From assembly GCA_011523735.1 (NCBI GenBank), contig WTGB01000164.1, positions 1 through 53,623 on the forward strand: a DNA stretch of 53,623 bases, read 5' to 3'. Source of the DNA: Chloroflexota bacterium. GTDB taxonomy: Bacteria > Chloroflexota > Anaerolineae > Aggregatilineales > Phototrophicaceae. Below the pieces are notes generated by a model. That model did not search any database. It had not been told where the DNA came from and saw only the letters and a list, made by a program, of their open reading frames with translations. The translations under genes were made by a program, and so were the position numbers. The number at the start of each line of letters is the position of its first letter. Within the stretch, counting starts at the first letter, position 1. This document shows positions 17,129-25,651 of the stretch, piece by piece.

Positions 17129-19771
17129 TTATACCGTCGATTGTCCGCTGCGGCGATCAGGATCGTCGATATCGTCGGGGGGATTGTCATATTCGAGCCA
17201 GATGGGACCGTCTTTCGCCTCCGGCTCGTCGTCCAAGCCGATGTCATTAAAGGGATCGCTATCAGCACCCAGCAATGGCGCCGGCGACCCTGCCTGGTCC
17301 TTTTCGAAGGCGAAGTCATCATCGTCCACGCCCAGTTCATCAAAGTCGAGGTTCGTCGCGCTTTCGTCCAGCGTGATGGCGATGGTCTTTTCTGTCGGGG
17401 ATTCAAGATCGAAATAGTCGTCCCAATCCAGCCCGACAAAACTTAGTTCCTGGGTATCTTCGTCGAGATTAATCACATCCATTTTGTCGGTTGGCGTGTC
17501 AAAGCTGAAGTAATCATCAAAGGTGAGATCGTCAAGTTCGAGCGAGTCGATATCGGCGGCGATGCTTAGTGCGGCAATGCCTTCCGCTGCGTCCGCCGTT
17601 TCAGCCTGCATGCTCGCGAGCCAGGCGGGCGGCTTGCTAAAGCGGAAGTATAGCGTCTCGCTCGTTTCGGCCGGGTCAATCGCTTTTAGCTCGCCGGTTT
17701 CTTCTTCCACGATATCGCTGACCCAGGCGAACTCCTTGCCCGGCGGCGCCATTGGACGCGCGTACTCATTGACATCGTCGGTCGAGGCGTCATTCTCGCG
17801 GTCCAAGCCCGGCACCACGGCGTTCAGCCAATCGGGCGCGCCCGCGCCAGCCTCGACATCTCGCTCGACGAAGTCCGCCAGTTGATCCGGATCTTGCAAG
17901 CCCCAGGCGCGCGCTTGCTCTTCCGCATCGCCGGGGTCAGGTGGAAGCGCCGAAGCAGCGCTTTCCGTTTCATCAGCGCCGACGGCGAATATGCTCAGGT
18001 CAGCATCCAACTCGTTGGGATCGTCCCTGAGCCAATCGACATAAGGATCGTCGTCCTCGTCGTCTCCCAGTTCGGATTGCCAACTATCGATCAAGTCGGC
18101 GTTGACACGGTTCGGGTCGTCCTCGTCAGGCAGGCTCGTCGTGGCATCGCCGTCAATATCTTCCAGCCAGGAATGCGCCGGGGGCGAATGCAGCAATTCA
18201 TCTTCGATATCGAGGTAGCCCTCTTCCGCGTCGTCGGATTCGAGGTCCGCTTCAATATTTAGCCAATCTTCAATATCGCTGCGGTGAATCGGTTCGGTGT
18301 CAGTACGGTTGAGCAAGTTCTGCAGTTGCTCGTCAGCGCCAAACAAGTCAAGGTCGCCGTCCTCATCTTGGTCAAGCGCTTCCCGCATGGCGGCTGAAAG
18401 CCAGGGCGCGCCGCCCGCTTCCTCGTCTTCCGGCGCCTTGACCCATTCACGGTCGAAATCGTCGAGATAGTCGAGGGAATCCTCATCAGCAGCGCCCAGT
18501 TCGAGACTGCCCTGCTGGATCTCCGCCATCCAGGCGCCGTCCTCGTTGTCTTCGCCATCATCATCCAATTGTTCGAGCAGGGTCGCCAATTCCTCGTTCA
18601 GCGCATCACTAATGCCGCCCTTATCGTCCGCAGACGCTTCTGGCTCGGAGCGGCTCATCTGCGCCATGATACTATCAAGGTCGTCCCCGTCCTCATCATC
18701 GGCGACAGTCTCCTCTTGCGGCGCGCTGGCGAGGAAGCCCTTTTGTTCAAGCGCTTGCAGGGCTTGCTCCGCTTCATCCTCGACCTCAGCTGCGCGAACT
18801 TCCGCCACCGCCTCGCCAGTGACCAGTTCAGTGAAGAGCGTTTCGATCTGCTCATCCGAAAGGAGGTCAGCGAGATCGGCTGTGACCTTTTCGTCGCCAG
18901 GCGCCTCAAGCTCGTCGATGCCAAAAAGAGCGCCCAAGCCGCTGTCCTCGCCGCTGCGCTGGCGCAGCCATTCCGGATCGACAATCGCATGTTCGCGGGA
19001 CGAAATGCTGCTGTAGTCCAGTTCGGCAATATGCAGCAGGTCCTCTGGCGCGGGCTCGCCGGCGGCCAATTGATGCGCCAAGTAGGGATCGAGTTCTTCG
19101 ATGCGCTTCAGATAGGTCTGCGCGTCGGAAGGGCGCTGTTCAGCCAGCCAGAGCTCGGTCATGATACGGTTCGCGTCAATGGCGTAGGGCAAGCGCTCCA
19201 GGATCTCAATGGCGGATTCCGCGGCTTCCATGCGCTGGCCATCGAGCCAAAGCGTCCGCGCGCGCAACAACTTCAAATCAAGCCGTTCTGGATTGCGAGC
19301 CAGCGCCGCGTCCAGCGTGTCCAAGGCTTCCGCCAACAGATTGCCGCGGATATGCTGTTGGGCGAGAGCCCCCGCGGTCATCTGCAGGCGCTCGATCTCT
19401 TCATGGCGGTGCTGGCGGTATAAGTCGCGTATCAGAGCGATTGTGCCCGCGTCATTCGGTTTGTGGTCCAGCGCGCGCTCGGCATGCCAGATGGCGCGGT
19501 CAACCTGCTCCAGGTGTTGATATGATTGCGCCAGACGCGAGTGCGTCGCGAAATCCTGCGGTTGCGCGGCCAGCAGGCGCCGCAGCAGATCGGCCGCCTC
19601 CGCCCAGCGTCCCATGGCAAAGAGCGCGCTGCCCAACTGCTCATAAGTGCGCAGATTCTTCGGATAAGCCTTGAGAATATGGCGGGCGTGGGCGATGACT
19701 TCGTCGAAGCGCTCATCCGCAGCGAGGTTCGCCATCCTGTCCTGATACGCCCGCAGGCTGATTTCCGCCAT
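17129..19771 (-). CDS. Large acidic TPR protein with repeated WL motifs
   Basis: An 880-residue protein. Residues 1-250 are tetratricopeptide repeats (for example FDEVIAHARHILKAYPKNLRTYEQLGSALFAMGRWAEAADLLRRLL). The rest is very acidic and probably disordered, with at least ten Trp motifs in an acidic setting: PEWLRQR, APWLSAA, EDWLNIE, HSWLEDI, VDWLRDD, PDWLNAV, PAWLASM, PIWLEYD, plus EWVKAP, AWMAEI and AWVSDI. There is no signal peptide or membrane segment. It shares this architecture with the following gene at 15902, with the TPR part at the opposite end. ATG 19771 is chosen as the start of the TPR region. Function unknown; a scaffold that recruits a partner through WL motifs is an inference. 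Confidence 0.75.
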   Translation of the reverse strand: MAEISLRAYQDRMANLAADERFDEVIAHARHILKAYPKNLRTYEQLGSALFAMGRWAEAADLLRRLLAAQPQDFATHSRLAQSYQHLEQVDRAIWHAERALDHKPNDAGTIALIRDLYRQHRHEEIERLQMTAGALAQQHIRGNLLAEALDTLDAALARNPERLDLKLLRARTLWLDGQRMEAAESAIEILERLPYAIDANRIMTELWLAEQRPSDAQTYLKRIEELDPYLAHQLAAGEPAPEDLLHIAELDYSSISSREHAIVDPEWLRQRSGEDSGLGALFGIDELEAPGDEKVTADLADLLSDEQIETLFTELVTGEAVAEVRAAEVEDEAEQALQALEQKGFLASAPQEETVADDEDGDDLDSIMAQMSRSEPEASADDKGGISDALNEELATLLEQLDDDGEDNEDGAWMAEIQQGSLELGAADEDSLDYLDDFDREWVKAPEDEEAGGAPWLSAAMREALDQDEDGDLDLFGADEQLQNLLNRTDTEPIHRSDIEDWLNIEADLESDDAEEGYLDIEDELLHSPPAHSWLEDIDGDATTSLPDEDDPNRVNADLIDSWQSELGDDEDDDPYVDWLRDDPNELDADLSIFAVGADETESAASALPPDPGDAEEQARAWGLQDPDQLADFVERDVEAGAGAPDWLNAVVPGLDRENDASTDDVNEYARPMAPPGKEFAWVSDIVEEETGELKAIDPAETSETLYFRFSKPPAWLASMQAETADAAEGIAALSIAADIDSLELDDLTFDDYFSFDTPTDKMDVINLDEDTQELSFVGLDWDDYFDLESPTEKTIAITLDESATNLDFDELGVDDDDFAFEKDQAGSPAPLLGADSDPFNDIGLDDEPEAKDGPIWLEYDNPPDDIDDPDRRSGQSTV

Positions 19772-19880
19772 ATCGGTCCCGGTTAAGATGTTCGCCAAGC
19801 AAATCACCAGGAATTATAGCATAGTTGCGCCAAGTGTAATTGCCGGCGAAAGCCTCTATTTGGCTCGACGCCGATTGCCG

Positions 19881-20768
19881 CTAACGATAGTTGGCAATGC
19901 CATCTTCAAATTCAGCCTGGTCATTATCGCGCAGAGCGAAGAACGCTTGCTCCAAGGCGTATTGCCGGCAATAGAAGCGGGCGCGGGGCAGGCAGTCATG
20001 CAAAGCCGGATAATAAGCCAGCAACAGGGCAAGGAAGTCCTCGCCATAGCTGGATAGCAGCGCGCCAAGGTCTTGAGCCGGGTCGCCGATATTACAGAAG
20101 CTGAAGTCGATGATGCCGCTGACGCGCCCGTCCTGAAACAGGATATTGCCCGCGCCCACGTCGCCATGAATCAAGCAGTTGTCATATTGCCACAGGCGCG
20201 CGTCAGCCAAGGCCGCTTCAAAATCCTGGCTCACGGCAGCGCGCGCGTCCGGGCGCATGTGCGGGTACAAGTCTTGGCGGAAAGCATGATAGAAGCGCGT
20301 CCAGACAGCCCGCCCGTCTTCTGCCGCGTCCGCCAAGCCTACTTCGGCGGCTGGGATCGCATGCAGCGCCAGCAGGAAATCCGCAAGATCCCGGGCGATT
20401 CGCGCGACCAGGTCCGTATTCGCTTGCAGTTGGGCGAAACGCTCACGGAGCAAGGGTTGACCCGGCAGCATGGCGTAGCCCATGAATAGCGTAGAGCCAG
20501 TCTCGTCATCCGTGGCGCTGAAGGCAGGCGAAGGGATGGGCAGCGGCAGCCGCCCGCGCAAGCGCGGCAGAATTTCAAGCTCATGCGCCAGATCGGCCGC
20601 GACATGGACGCTCTTGGGAAAGCGGAATATCCAGCGCTCATCGAGGCTGAGTACGTGGTTGAACTGACCGGAGGCCGGCAGGAGCCGGGCGTCGTGAAAG
20701 GTCAGTTCTGGCAAATGCTGCTTGAGCAGCGCTAGATATTGAATCGTCAGAGGAGAGACGTCGGCCAT
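19881..20768 (-). CDS. Aminoglycoside phosphotransferase (APH) family kinase
   Basis: A 295-residue protein-kinase-like phosphotransferase. The Brenner motif IHGDVGAGNILF (catalytic Asp about 204) and the metal-binding GIIDFSFCNIGDPAQDLG (about 218-235) are intact, with an N-terminal nucleotide-binding lobe (RWIFRFPKS). APH members phosphorylate antibiotics, sugars or amino alcohols; nothing here identifies the substrate, so resistance should not be assumed. ATG 20768 (MADVSPLTIQYLALL) is preferred; a GTG at 20819 would add 17 residues. It is transcribed away from the WD40 gene's terminator and towards the TPR gene. Confidence 0.85.
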   Translation of the reverse strand: MADVSPLTIQYLALLKQHLPELTFHDARLLPASGQFNHVLSLDERWIFRFPKSVHVAADLAHELEILPRLRGRLPLPIPSPAFSATDDETGSTLFMGYAMLPGQPLLRERFAQLQANTDLVARIARDLADFLLALHAIPAAEVGLADAAEDGRAVWTRFYHAFRQDLYPHMRPDARAAVSQDFEAALADARLWQYDNCLIHGDVGAGNILFQDGRVSGIIDFSFCNIGDPAQDLGALLSSYGEDFLALLLAYYPALHDCLPRARFYCRQYALEQAFFALRDNDQAEFEDGIANYR

Positions 20769-20930
20769 TTCAGGCAATCTCTTGGGCGTATGATAACGGG
20801 TAGATACTAAGTGCGACACGGATTATAGATAGGGACCCAAGAATCTTTCAACAGCAAAGTGAATCAGGTGGTCCGGCGCGGGTGAGCACAACCCTCACCA
20901 CACCGGGACAGCGCAGTGAAGGAACCTGTC

Positions 20931-20962
20931 AAACAAAAAAGCCGTCCGACTCCTACGGCTTC
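20931..20962 (-). terminator. Rho-independent terminator of the zinc operon
   Basis: On the minus strand GAAGCCGT and ACGGCTT (plus-strand positions 20955-20961 and 20939-20945) form the stem and are followed by a run of T (A run at 20934-20940). It lies about 75 bases after the stop of the WD40 gene. Confidence 0.85.
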
Positions 20963-21036
20963 TCGTTCAGACATCACTCAGGGCGACTATTTTAGGCGGT
21001 GTGCGAGGGGGGAATATTGCACATGAAACACGTTTC

Positions 21037-22086
21037 TCATAATCGCTGCACTGCCGCTATCGACAAGGTACCATTCTCATCTGACACCGCGATACAGCGA
21101 TCATCCGGCGCCCAAGCCAGGCTGGCAATCGGCGCTTTGAACACCGCATCGGCCAACAAAGCGGCTTTCTTCTTCTTAACTCTCCAGATCGCCAGGAGAC
21201 CGTCATTGCCGCCAGATGCCAGCAGCATGCCCTGTCGCTGGAATTCCAGATGCTTGATGAGGTGCTGATGTCCTTCTACCATTATCGGCCGAGTCTTTTC
21301 TGGCCCCTTGCCGGAACAATCCCAGATCACTACCTGAGTCCCGCCGCCGGTCGCCAGATAGCGACTATTGAAGCTCCATGCCAGTTCCAGCACCTTCGTT
21401 TCGTAGCCCCACATTTGCAGATCATTCCCGGTATCGGCGATCCAGAAATGCACCGTCGAGTCCTGGTCGCCAGTGGCTATGTATTTGCCATCGGGACTCC
21501 ATTCCAAAGTGAGCGTCGAACCCTGCCATTGGAAACGGCGCAGTGGTTCCGCCTCATTTGGGTCATAGAGCACAACCCCATTGTAGGCGGAGATGGCGAA
21601 CTGTCTGCCGTCATGGCGCCACTTGATGTCTGTAATCGTGCTGTTCGCATCGGGATATTCGCGGATCAACTCCCCGCTGCTGTTCCACAGACGCAGTTTG
21701 CGCCCGGCGGCTGACACCAGCCAATCGTCCACCGGGCTGAAAGCGATGCGCTCCACCCAGCTCGCCCCGCCGGCCATTTCAGACACCTGCGTTCCTGTCT
21801 CGGCATCCCAGAGCCGTACCTTGCCGTCTTGCCCGACGCTAGCGAGAAGACGGCTGTCTTTGCGCCAGGAAATTGCCATTGTATCGAGGACATGACCGGG
21901 CAGCCTGTGCTGAACCACGCCATCCGCGCCATTGAAGAGCGTGATTGGGCCGGACACGCCCGCAACTGCCAAGTTTTTGCCATCAGGCGACCAGGCCAGC
22001 CCAATCGGATGATCGTCAATGTTGGTACGCCATAGTGCCTTGAGCGATGGCTGTGCTGGCCTAGACTTGCGCTTGCGCTGCATCAT
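21037..22086 (-). CDS. WD40 repeat protein, last gene of the zinc operon
   Basis: A 349-residue beta-propeller protein with about seven WD40 blades; recognisable units include IGLAWSPDGKNLAVAG, AISWRKDSRLLASVGQDGKVRLWD, RIAFSPVDDWLVSAA, LEWSPDGKYIATGDQDSTVHFW, LAWSFNSRYLATGGGTQVVIWD, LEFQRQGMLLASGGNDGLLAIW and LAWAPDDRCIAVSDENGTL. The ATG at 22086 overlaps the TGA stop of the COG0523 gene (ATGA), so the two are translationally coupled; starts at 22098 and 22083 are also possible. No signal peptide is present, so it is probably cytoplasmic. Its role with the metallochaperone is unknown; a protein-interaction platform is the natural inference. Confidence 0.85.
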   Translation of the reverse strand: MMQRKRKSRPAQPSLKALWRTNIDDHPIGLAWSPDGKNLAVAGVSGPITLFNGADGVVQHRLPGHVLDTMAISWRKDSRLLASVGQDGKVRLWDAETGTQVSEMAGGASWVERIAFSPVDDWLVSAAGRKLRLWNSSGELIREYPDANSTITDIKWRHDGRQFAISAYNGVVLYDPNEAEPLRRFQWQGSTLTLEWSPDGKYIATGDQDSTVHFWIADTGNDLQMWGYETKVLELAWSFNSRYLATGGGTQVVIWDCSGKGPEKTRPIMVEGHQHLIKHLEFQRQGMLLASGGNDGLLAIWRVKKKKAALLADAVFKAPIASLAWAPDDRCIAVSDENGTLSIAAVQRL

Positions 22087-23441
22087 GATGCGAGACATTC
22101 GCGGAAGCCGTTTTCCAGCGCAGCCCGATCCAGGTTGCGCCCGATAAAGATCAACTTGTTATGACGCAGTTCGCTCCCCCAGGGACGATCAGGGCGGCCA
22201 TCAAAGAGCATATGCACCCCCTGAAATACGTAGCGCTGATCCCAACCGCGCACGCTCAACACGCCTTTCATGCGGAAGATGTCCTGTCCCTGTTCGCGCA
22301 GCAGCTGGCTGAGCCAGCCATTGAGCTTGTCCAACTGAAGATCGCCGGGGAGGGTGATGCCAACGGAAGTCACTTCTTCGTCGTGTTCATGATCGGGCTT
22401 GTACTCACGATCCTCGAGTGGGTCAAGCGTGGACTCCGCGCCGCACAAGTGCGCGTCGAATTCATCGGGATGATGTTCGGTGAACAGCATATAGTAGCCC
22501 GGCTGTTTGATCGCAAAATTGAAGACGGTCTCACCGCTTTCGTTCAGCACGAGCTGGTTGTGCTGTCCTTTGCCGAGGCGCATCCTTTCGCCTGCCTCTA
22601 TCGCCTGCTCATCTTCAGAGAAGGTCAGTACCGCGTCCATCAGTGTCGCTTCCTTCGCCGCTAATCCCGTATTCGCCAAGGGCAAGAGCGCGGCGCCCAT
22701 TGCCGGGTCGGGTCCTTCGCCCATCACCCATTCGTAAGTCCCGGTGTTCAGGTCATAGATCCCCGACCATTCAAACGGGTATTCCGGCTCCATGAACTTC
22801 GGGTCGATTTCCAGCGCTCGGTCGAGGTTGAAGCCGCCCACATTCAAGATCTTGTCCATCTCGACCAGCGCATCGCGGCTGCGGTAGATTTTCGCCATGC
22901 TGTTCATGCTTTTGATGCGGACTTCGAGCTTCTCGAGGTCTTCCGGGGCGACCAGATCAATCTTGTTGAGCAGGATTACATCAGCAAAGGCAACCTGTTC
23001 TTTGGCCTCGTCGCTGTCGTCAATGTGTTCCCAGATATGCTTGGCATCGACCAGCGTGACGATCGCGTCCAAATGGAGCTTCTGCTGCATGTCGTCATCG
23101 ACGTAAAAGGTTTGCGCGACGGGTCCCGGATCGGCCATGCCGGTGGTTTCGACCATGATGTAATCGAACTTGTCGCGACGTTTCATAAGATGACCGAGGA
23201 TGCGAATCAAATCACCCCGCACAGTGCAGCAGATACAGCCATTGTTCATCTCGAAGATTTCTTCTTCCGCGCCAATGACCAGATCGTTATCGATACCGAC
23301 CTCACCAAATTCATTCTCAATCACCGCGATTTTTTTGCCGTGATTTTCGGTCAGGATGCGGTTGAGCAGCGTGGTTTTGCCTGAGCCCAGAAAGCCAGTC
23401 AGCACAGTAACGGGAACTCGTGTTTCAACTGCATTCATCAT
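22083..23441 (-). CDS. COG0523 family GTPase (CobW/Zng1-type zinc metallochaperone)
   Basis: A 452-residue G3E GTPase. Walker A GFLGSGKTT (16-24), the metal-binding CxCC motif GCICC (Cys69, Cys71, Cys72), ETTGMADPGP (switch/Walker B region) and NKIDL (about 158) are intact. The CobW C-terminal domain (about 300-450) contains histidine/acid-rich stretches such as DPLEDREYKPDHEHDEE. COG0523 proteins under Zur control deliver zinc to client proteins when zinc is scarce. Here the gene is the fourth of an operon headed by a Fur/Zur-type repressor with strong operators upstream, which supports zinc rather than cobalamin. GAGGCTG lies before the tandem ATG codons. Confidence 0.9.
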   Translation of the reverse strand: MMNAVETRVPVTVLTGFLGSGKTTLLNRILTENHGKKIAVIENEFGEVGIDNDLVIGAEEEIFEMNNGCICCTVRGDLIRILGHLMKRRDKFDYIMVETTGMADPGPVAQTFYVDDDMQQKLHLDAIVTLVDAKHIWEHIDDSDEAKEQVAFADVILLNKIDLVAPEDLEKLEVRIKSMNSMAKIYRSRDALVEMDKILNVGGFNLDRALEIDPKFMEPEYPFEWSGIYDLNTGTYEWVMGEGPDPAMGAALLPLANTGLAAKEATLMDAVLTFSEDEQAIEAGERMRLGKGQHNQLVLNESGETVFNFAIKQPGYYMLFTEHHPDEFDAHLCGAESTLDPLEDREYKPDHEHDEEVTSVGITLPGDLQLDKLNGWLSQLLREQGQDIFRMKGVLSVRGWDQRYVFQGVHMLFDGRPDRPWGSELRHNKLIFIGRNLDRAALENGFRECLAS

Positions 23442-23498
23442 TTTTCAGCCTCCTCTATTGAATTGTCGTTTTCGTACAGAGATGCAACATCCGCTTCC

Positions 23499-23954
23499 TT
23501 ACAACAGCAGGCCTATCGCGGCATGCATAGTCTCCGAGAATGCAAATGGCTCATAAACATGAAAGTCGCTACTGGACTCTAGTTTCCGCGTCAGATACGG
23601 GTTACGTGTCTGAGTCTGAGCATCAATGAGGGACACTGTTGTAATCTGAGTGCGTTCACTCCGTAAACTATCCAGGATTGACGCCAGCTCCCCCGGGTCT
23701 GCCAGCGCTGAGACAGGCAGCAACGCATAATCGGCATCCAGTCGCCCTAGCTTCGAGATAAGCGTCGGCGCCAGCGAACAACAGACACAGCCGCCCGCCA
23801 GCCGTTGGCGCGTTACCCCATTGATCGCCAGCGGCACATCGCTATTGTCGAGCAGCGCGAGGCGGTCAGTTTCGGCAGACAACACTTTAATGAGCGCCTG
23901 CGTGAACCTGGCTTTTGGCTGATGCAGCATCCCGGTGATGGCGATCAACCGCAT
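23499..23954 (-). CDS. Degenerate COG0523-like protein with CxCC but no P-loop
   Basis: A 151-residue protein with the CxCC motif of COG0523 GTPases in the right context (LAGGCVCCSLAPTLISKLGRL, Cys56, Cys58, Cys59), and an N-terminal strand MRLIAITGML followed by HQPKARFT where Walker A should be. The normal GxxGxGKT is broken: the Gly before the Lys is Pro, and Ala replaces the Thr after it. The guanine-specificity NKxD motif and the CobW C-terminal domain are missing. It is therefore likely a metal-binding fragment that does not hydrolyse GTP. GGAG lies 8 bases before ATG 23954, which is only 2 bases after the upstream stop. Possible roles are zinc buffering or helping the adjacent full-length GTPase. 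Confidence 0.6.
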   Translation of the reverse strand: MRLIAITGMLHQPKARFTQALIKVLSAETDRLALLDNSDVPLAINGVTRQRLAGGCVCCSLAPTLISKLGRLDADYALLPVSALADPGELASILDSLRSERTQITTVSLIDAQTQTRNPYLTRKLESSSDFHVYEPFAFSETMHAAIGLLL

Positions 23955-23956
23955 GG

Positions 23957-25117
23957 CTAATCTCCCGCTGCGAAGGCTCTATCCAGCGCAAACAACGGGC
24001 GGTAGGCATCATGCCCGGCGCCATAAGTTTGATCCATCAAGGCAGCGTACTCGACAGCATGGGCTGGATTGCTGCGCCAGCGCACACCGAGATATTCCGC
24101 CGCTTTGACGATGCCCAACACACCGTGTTTGATTTCCTCAACGGTGTAATCTGGCCCCACCGGGACGTACAACCAGCGGGCGAGGTTCGCCGCCGTTGCC
24201 CGGTGATCCGGCGCGCCGTCAGCACGGAGCGCGGCATAATGCAAAGGCTGAATCTGTGGCAGCCAGCGCACGGGTGTATTTTCCTGTTCAACATAGGCGT
24301 AAAACGTGGCGACATCGCACTCCGGCGGAATCTGTACGGCGACTGCGGTCGCCAGCGCCAGACTGTTGGGCTCGTGCGTCGCTAGCCCGGCGGCTTCACG
24401 CAGACCGCGCCGCGCCTCCGCCAGATTCGCGCTTTGCCGCTCCGCCAGTTCTGGCAGACGTTCACACTGCGCTAATGCCTGTGCTGCGTTCGGGCAGTCG
24501 GCCGGTCGACGCAATGCTTTCACCTCTGCATAGAGCGCCTCATCACTGAATGCCAGCAGCGCGCCGGGGCGGTCATCAACATCAGGCAGATGCAAGCCGT
24601 AAAGCGTCACCGCCGAGCGCTCGGCCGCGCCGGGAATAGGCAGGGTGTCAGCGCAGTCGAGCCAGGTAGCGTTCTGCGGCTGCCACAACCCGCGCAGCAC
24701 CTGCGCCCAGGTGAAGCGCGTACAGGACGTCGCGAGCCGCAGATGCGCGTCAAAGTCCAGAAAGCGCGGCAGCGCCTTATGATGTTTGACCGACTCCGCC
24801 AAGTCATGGCTGGCATTCGCCGGGATACCGACCCATTCGCCTGGCTGAATACCGGCCGCCTGATGCAGCAAGCGGCGAGCGCGGTAGGCATCGCGGGCCA
24901 GCACAACCATTGCGCCGCCCAAGCGCTCCGACCACGTCTCTTCGGCCGACTCAAGCGTCACATCGGCTTGTAAGGTTGTGTCAGGAGGCAGGGTCAGCAA
25001 ATCATCCAGCGGTGGATGGGCGGCATAATCCGCGCCGCGCACTGGCAAACCACCCAGCGCCCCCACCGGGCAAAAACCGCCTAGCCACAATGTTCCCCAG
25101 TCGACTGGCAAATTCAT
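23957..25117 (-). CDS. Uncharacterised protein of the zinc operon, remote DegT/AHBA aminotransferase-like fold
   Basis: A 386-residue protein that I do not recognise with certainty. The order of segments resembles DegT/DnrJ PLP-fold enzymes: ARDAYRARRLLHQAAGIQPGEWVGIPANASHDLAESV (about 77-113) is like the small-molecule-binding start, PRFLDFDAHLRLA (about 119-131) like the VFVDVD strand, and the end ARWLYVPVGPDYTVEEIKHGVLGIVKAAEYLG like the C-terminal helix. The usual PLP-binding Lys is not visible: the corresponding region reads SAVTLYGLHLPD. If the fold is right, this is probably a non-catalytic relative. ATG 25117 has AGGAG 10 bases upstream; ATG 25135, 3 bases after the repressor stop, is the alternative. 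It is co-transcribed with the zinc genes. Confidence 0.5.
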   Translation of the reverse strand: MNLPVDWGTLWLGGFCPVGALGGLPVRGADYAAHPPLDDLLTLPPDTTLQADVTLESAEETWSERLGGAMVVLARDAYRARRLLHQAAGIQPGEWVGIPANASHDLAESVKHHKALPRFLDFDAHLRLATSCTRFTWAQVLRGLWQPQNATWLDCADTLPIPGAAERSAVTLYGLHLPDVDDRPGALLAFSDEALYAEVKALRRPADCPNAAQALAQCERLPELAERQSANLAEARRGLREAAGLATHEPNSLALATAVAVQIPPECDVATFYAYVEQENTPVRWLPQIQPLHYAALRADGAPDHRATAANLARWLYVPVGPDYTVEEIKHGVLGIVKAAEYLGVRWRSNPAHAVEYAALMDQTYGAGHDAYRPLFALDRAFAAGD

Positions 25118-25138
25118 CGTATTCTTTCTCCTCATTTC

Positions 25139-25579
25139 TTAAGCGTTGTGTTGGCAATCCGCGCAGGCGCCGAAAAGTTGCAATCGACTGTCGGTGATGT
25201 GATGCCCGCTGGTATGTTCACTGTGCTGAATCAGATCGTCCAGCGGTTGGCTGTCGAGGTAATCCGCGCGTCCGCAATCCAGGCAGATGAACAGCATCAT
25301 TAGTTCAGGCAGGGTTGGTACGAAGTGACTGCAGCCCTGATACCCATGAACGCGGCGTATTAAGCCCAGGTTTTCGAGCTTCTCGACCATGCGGTAGACC
25401 GTCGCTCGGCCGGTTTTGGGGCGCGACTGACGGGCGGCATCCCAGGCCTGCTCGGCGCTCAGCGGATACTCGCTGTGCACGAAGATATCGATCAAGGTCT
25501 GCTGAACTGTTGTCACACGGAAGCCGCTCGCATCGAGCGCGGCCAGCCAGTCTTCGGGATTGATCGTTTTGCTGGGCAT
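25139..25579 (-). CDS. zur: Fur family metalloregulator, probably Zur
   Basis: A 146-residue Fur-family repressor. The winged helix with recognition segment GRATVYRMVEKLENLGLIRRV lies at about 53-73. The dimer domain holds two structural zinc pairs: CLDCG (about 99-103) and CADCQ near the C-terminus. A regulatory-site histidine cluster (HTSGHH) lies between them. It heads an operon with a COG0523 GTPase, and two palindromes with Fur/Zur-like symmetry lie just upstream, so zinc-dependent autoregulation is likely. The metal identity is inferred from context: a Fe or Mn sensor is not excluded by sequence alone. Confidence 0.85.
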   Translation of the reverse strand: MPSKTINPEDWLAALDASGFRVTTVQQTLIDIFVHSEYPLSAEQAWDAARQSRPKTGRATVYRMVEKLENLGLIRRVHGYQGCSHFVPTLPELMMLFICLDCGRADYLDSQPLDDLIQHSEHTSGHHITDSRLQLFGACADCQHNA

Positions 25580-25603
25580 GAGGCAACCAACCTGGCGTTT
25601 TAT

Positions 25604-25618
25604 TGATACTATGTATCA
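25604..25618. promoter_or_regulatory. Zur-type operator, proximal
   Basis: Inverted repeat TGATAC-TAT-GTATCA, 25 bases upstream of the repressor start codon. Same half-sites as the distal operator, 28 bp centre to centre. Confidence 0.75.
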
Positions 25619-25626
25619 TTTATACG

Positions 25627-25651
25627 CTTATTGATACCATGTATCAATAAG
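25627..25651. promoter_or_regulatory. Zur-type operator, distal, perfect palindrome
   Basis: An 11-3-11 perfect inverted repeat with half-site CTTATTGATAC around a CAT centre. It is A/T-rich and stands out from its surroundings. With the proximal site it would allow two repressor dimers to bind about 28 bp apart in front of the operon. Confidence 0.8.

Noticed and set aside
19881..20768. Antibiotic-resistance gene
   Set aside because: Only the general APH kinase motifs are visible; the family includes many metabolic kinases, so resistance is not supported.
23957..25117. Active DegT-type aminotransferase
   Set aside because: The catalytic Lys is not found at the expected place, and the fold similarity itself is weak.
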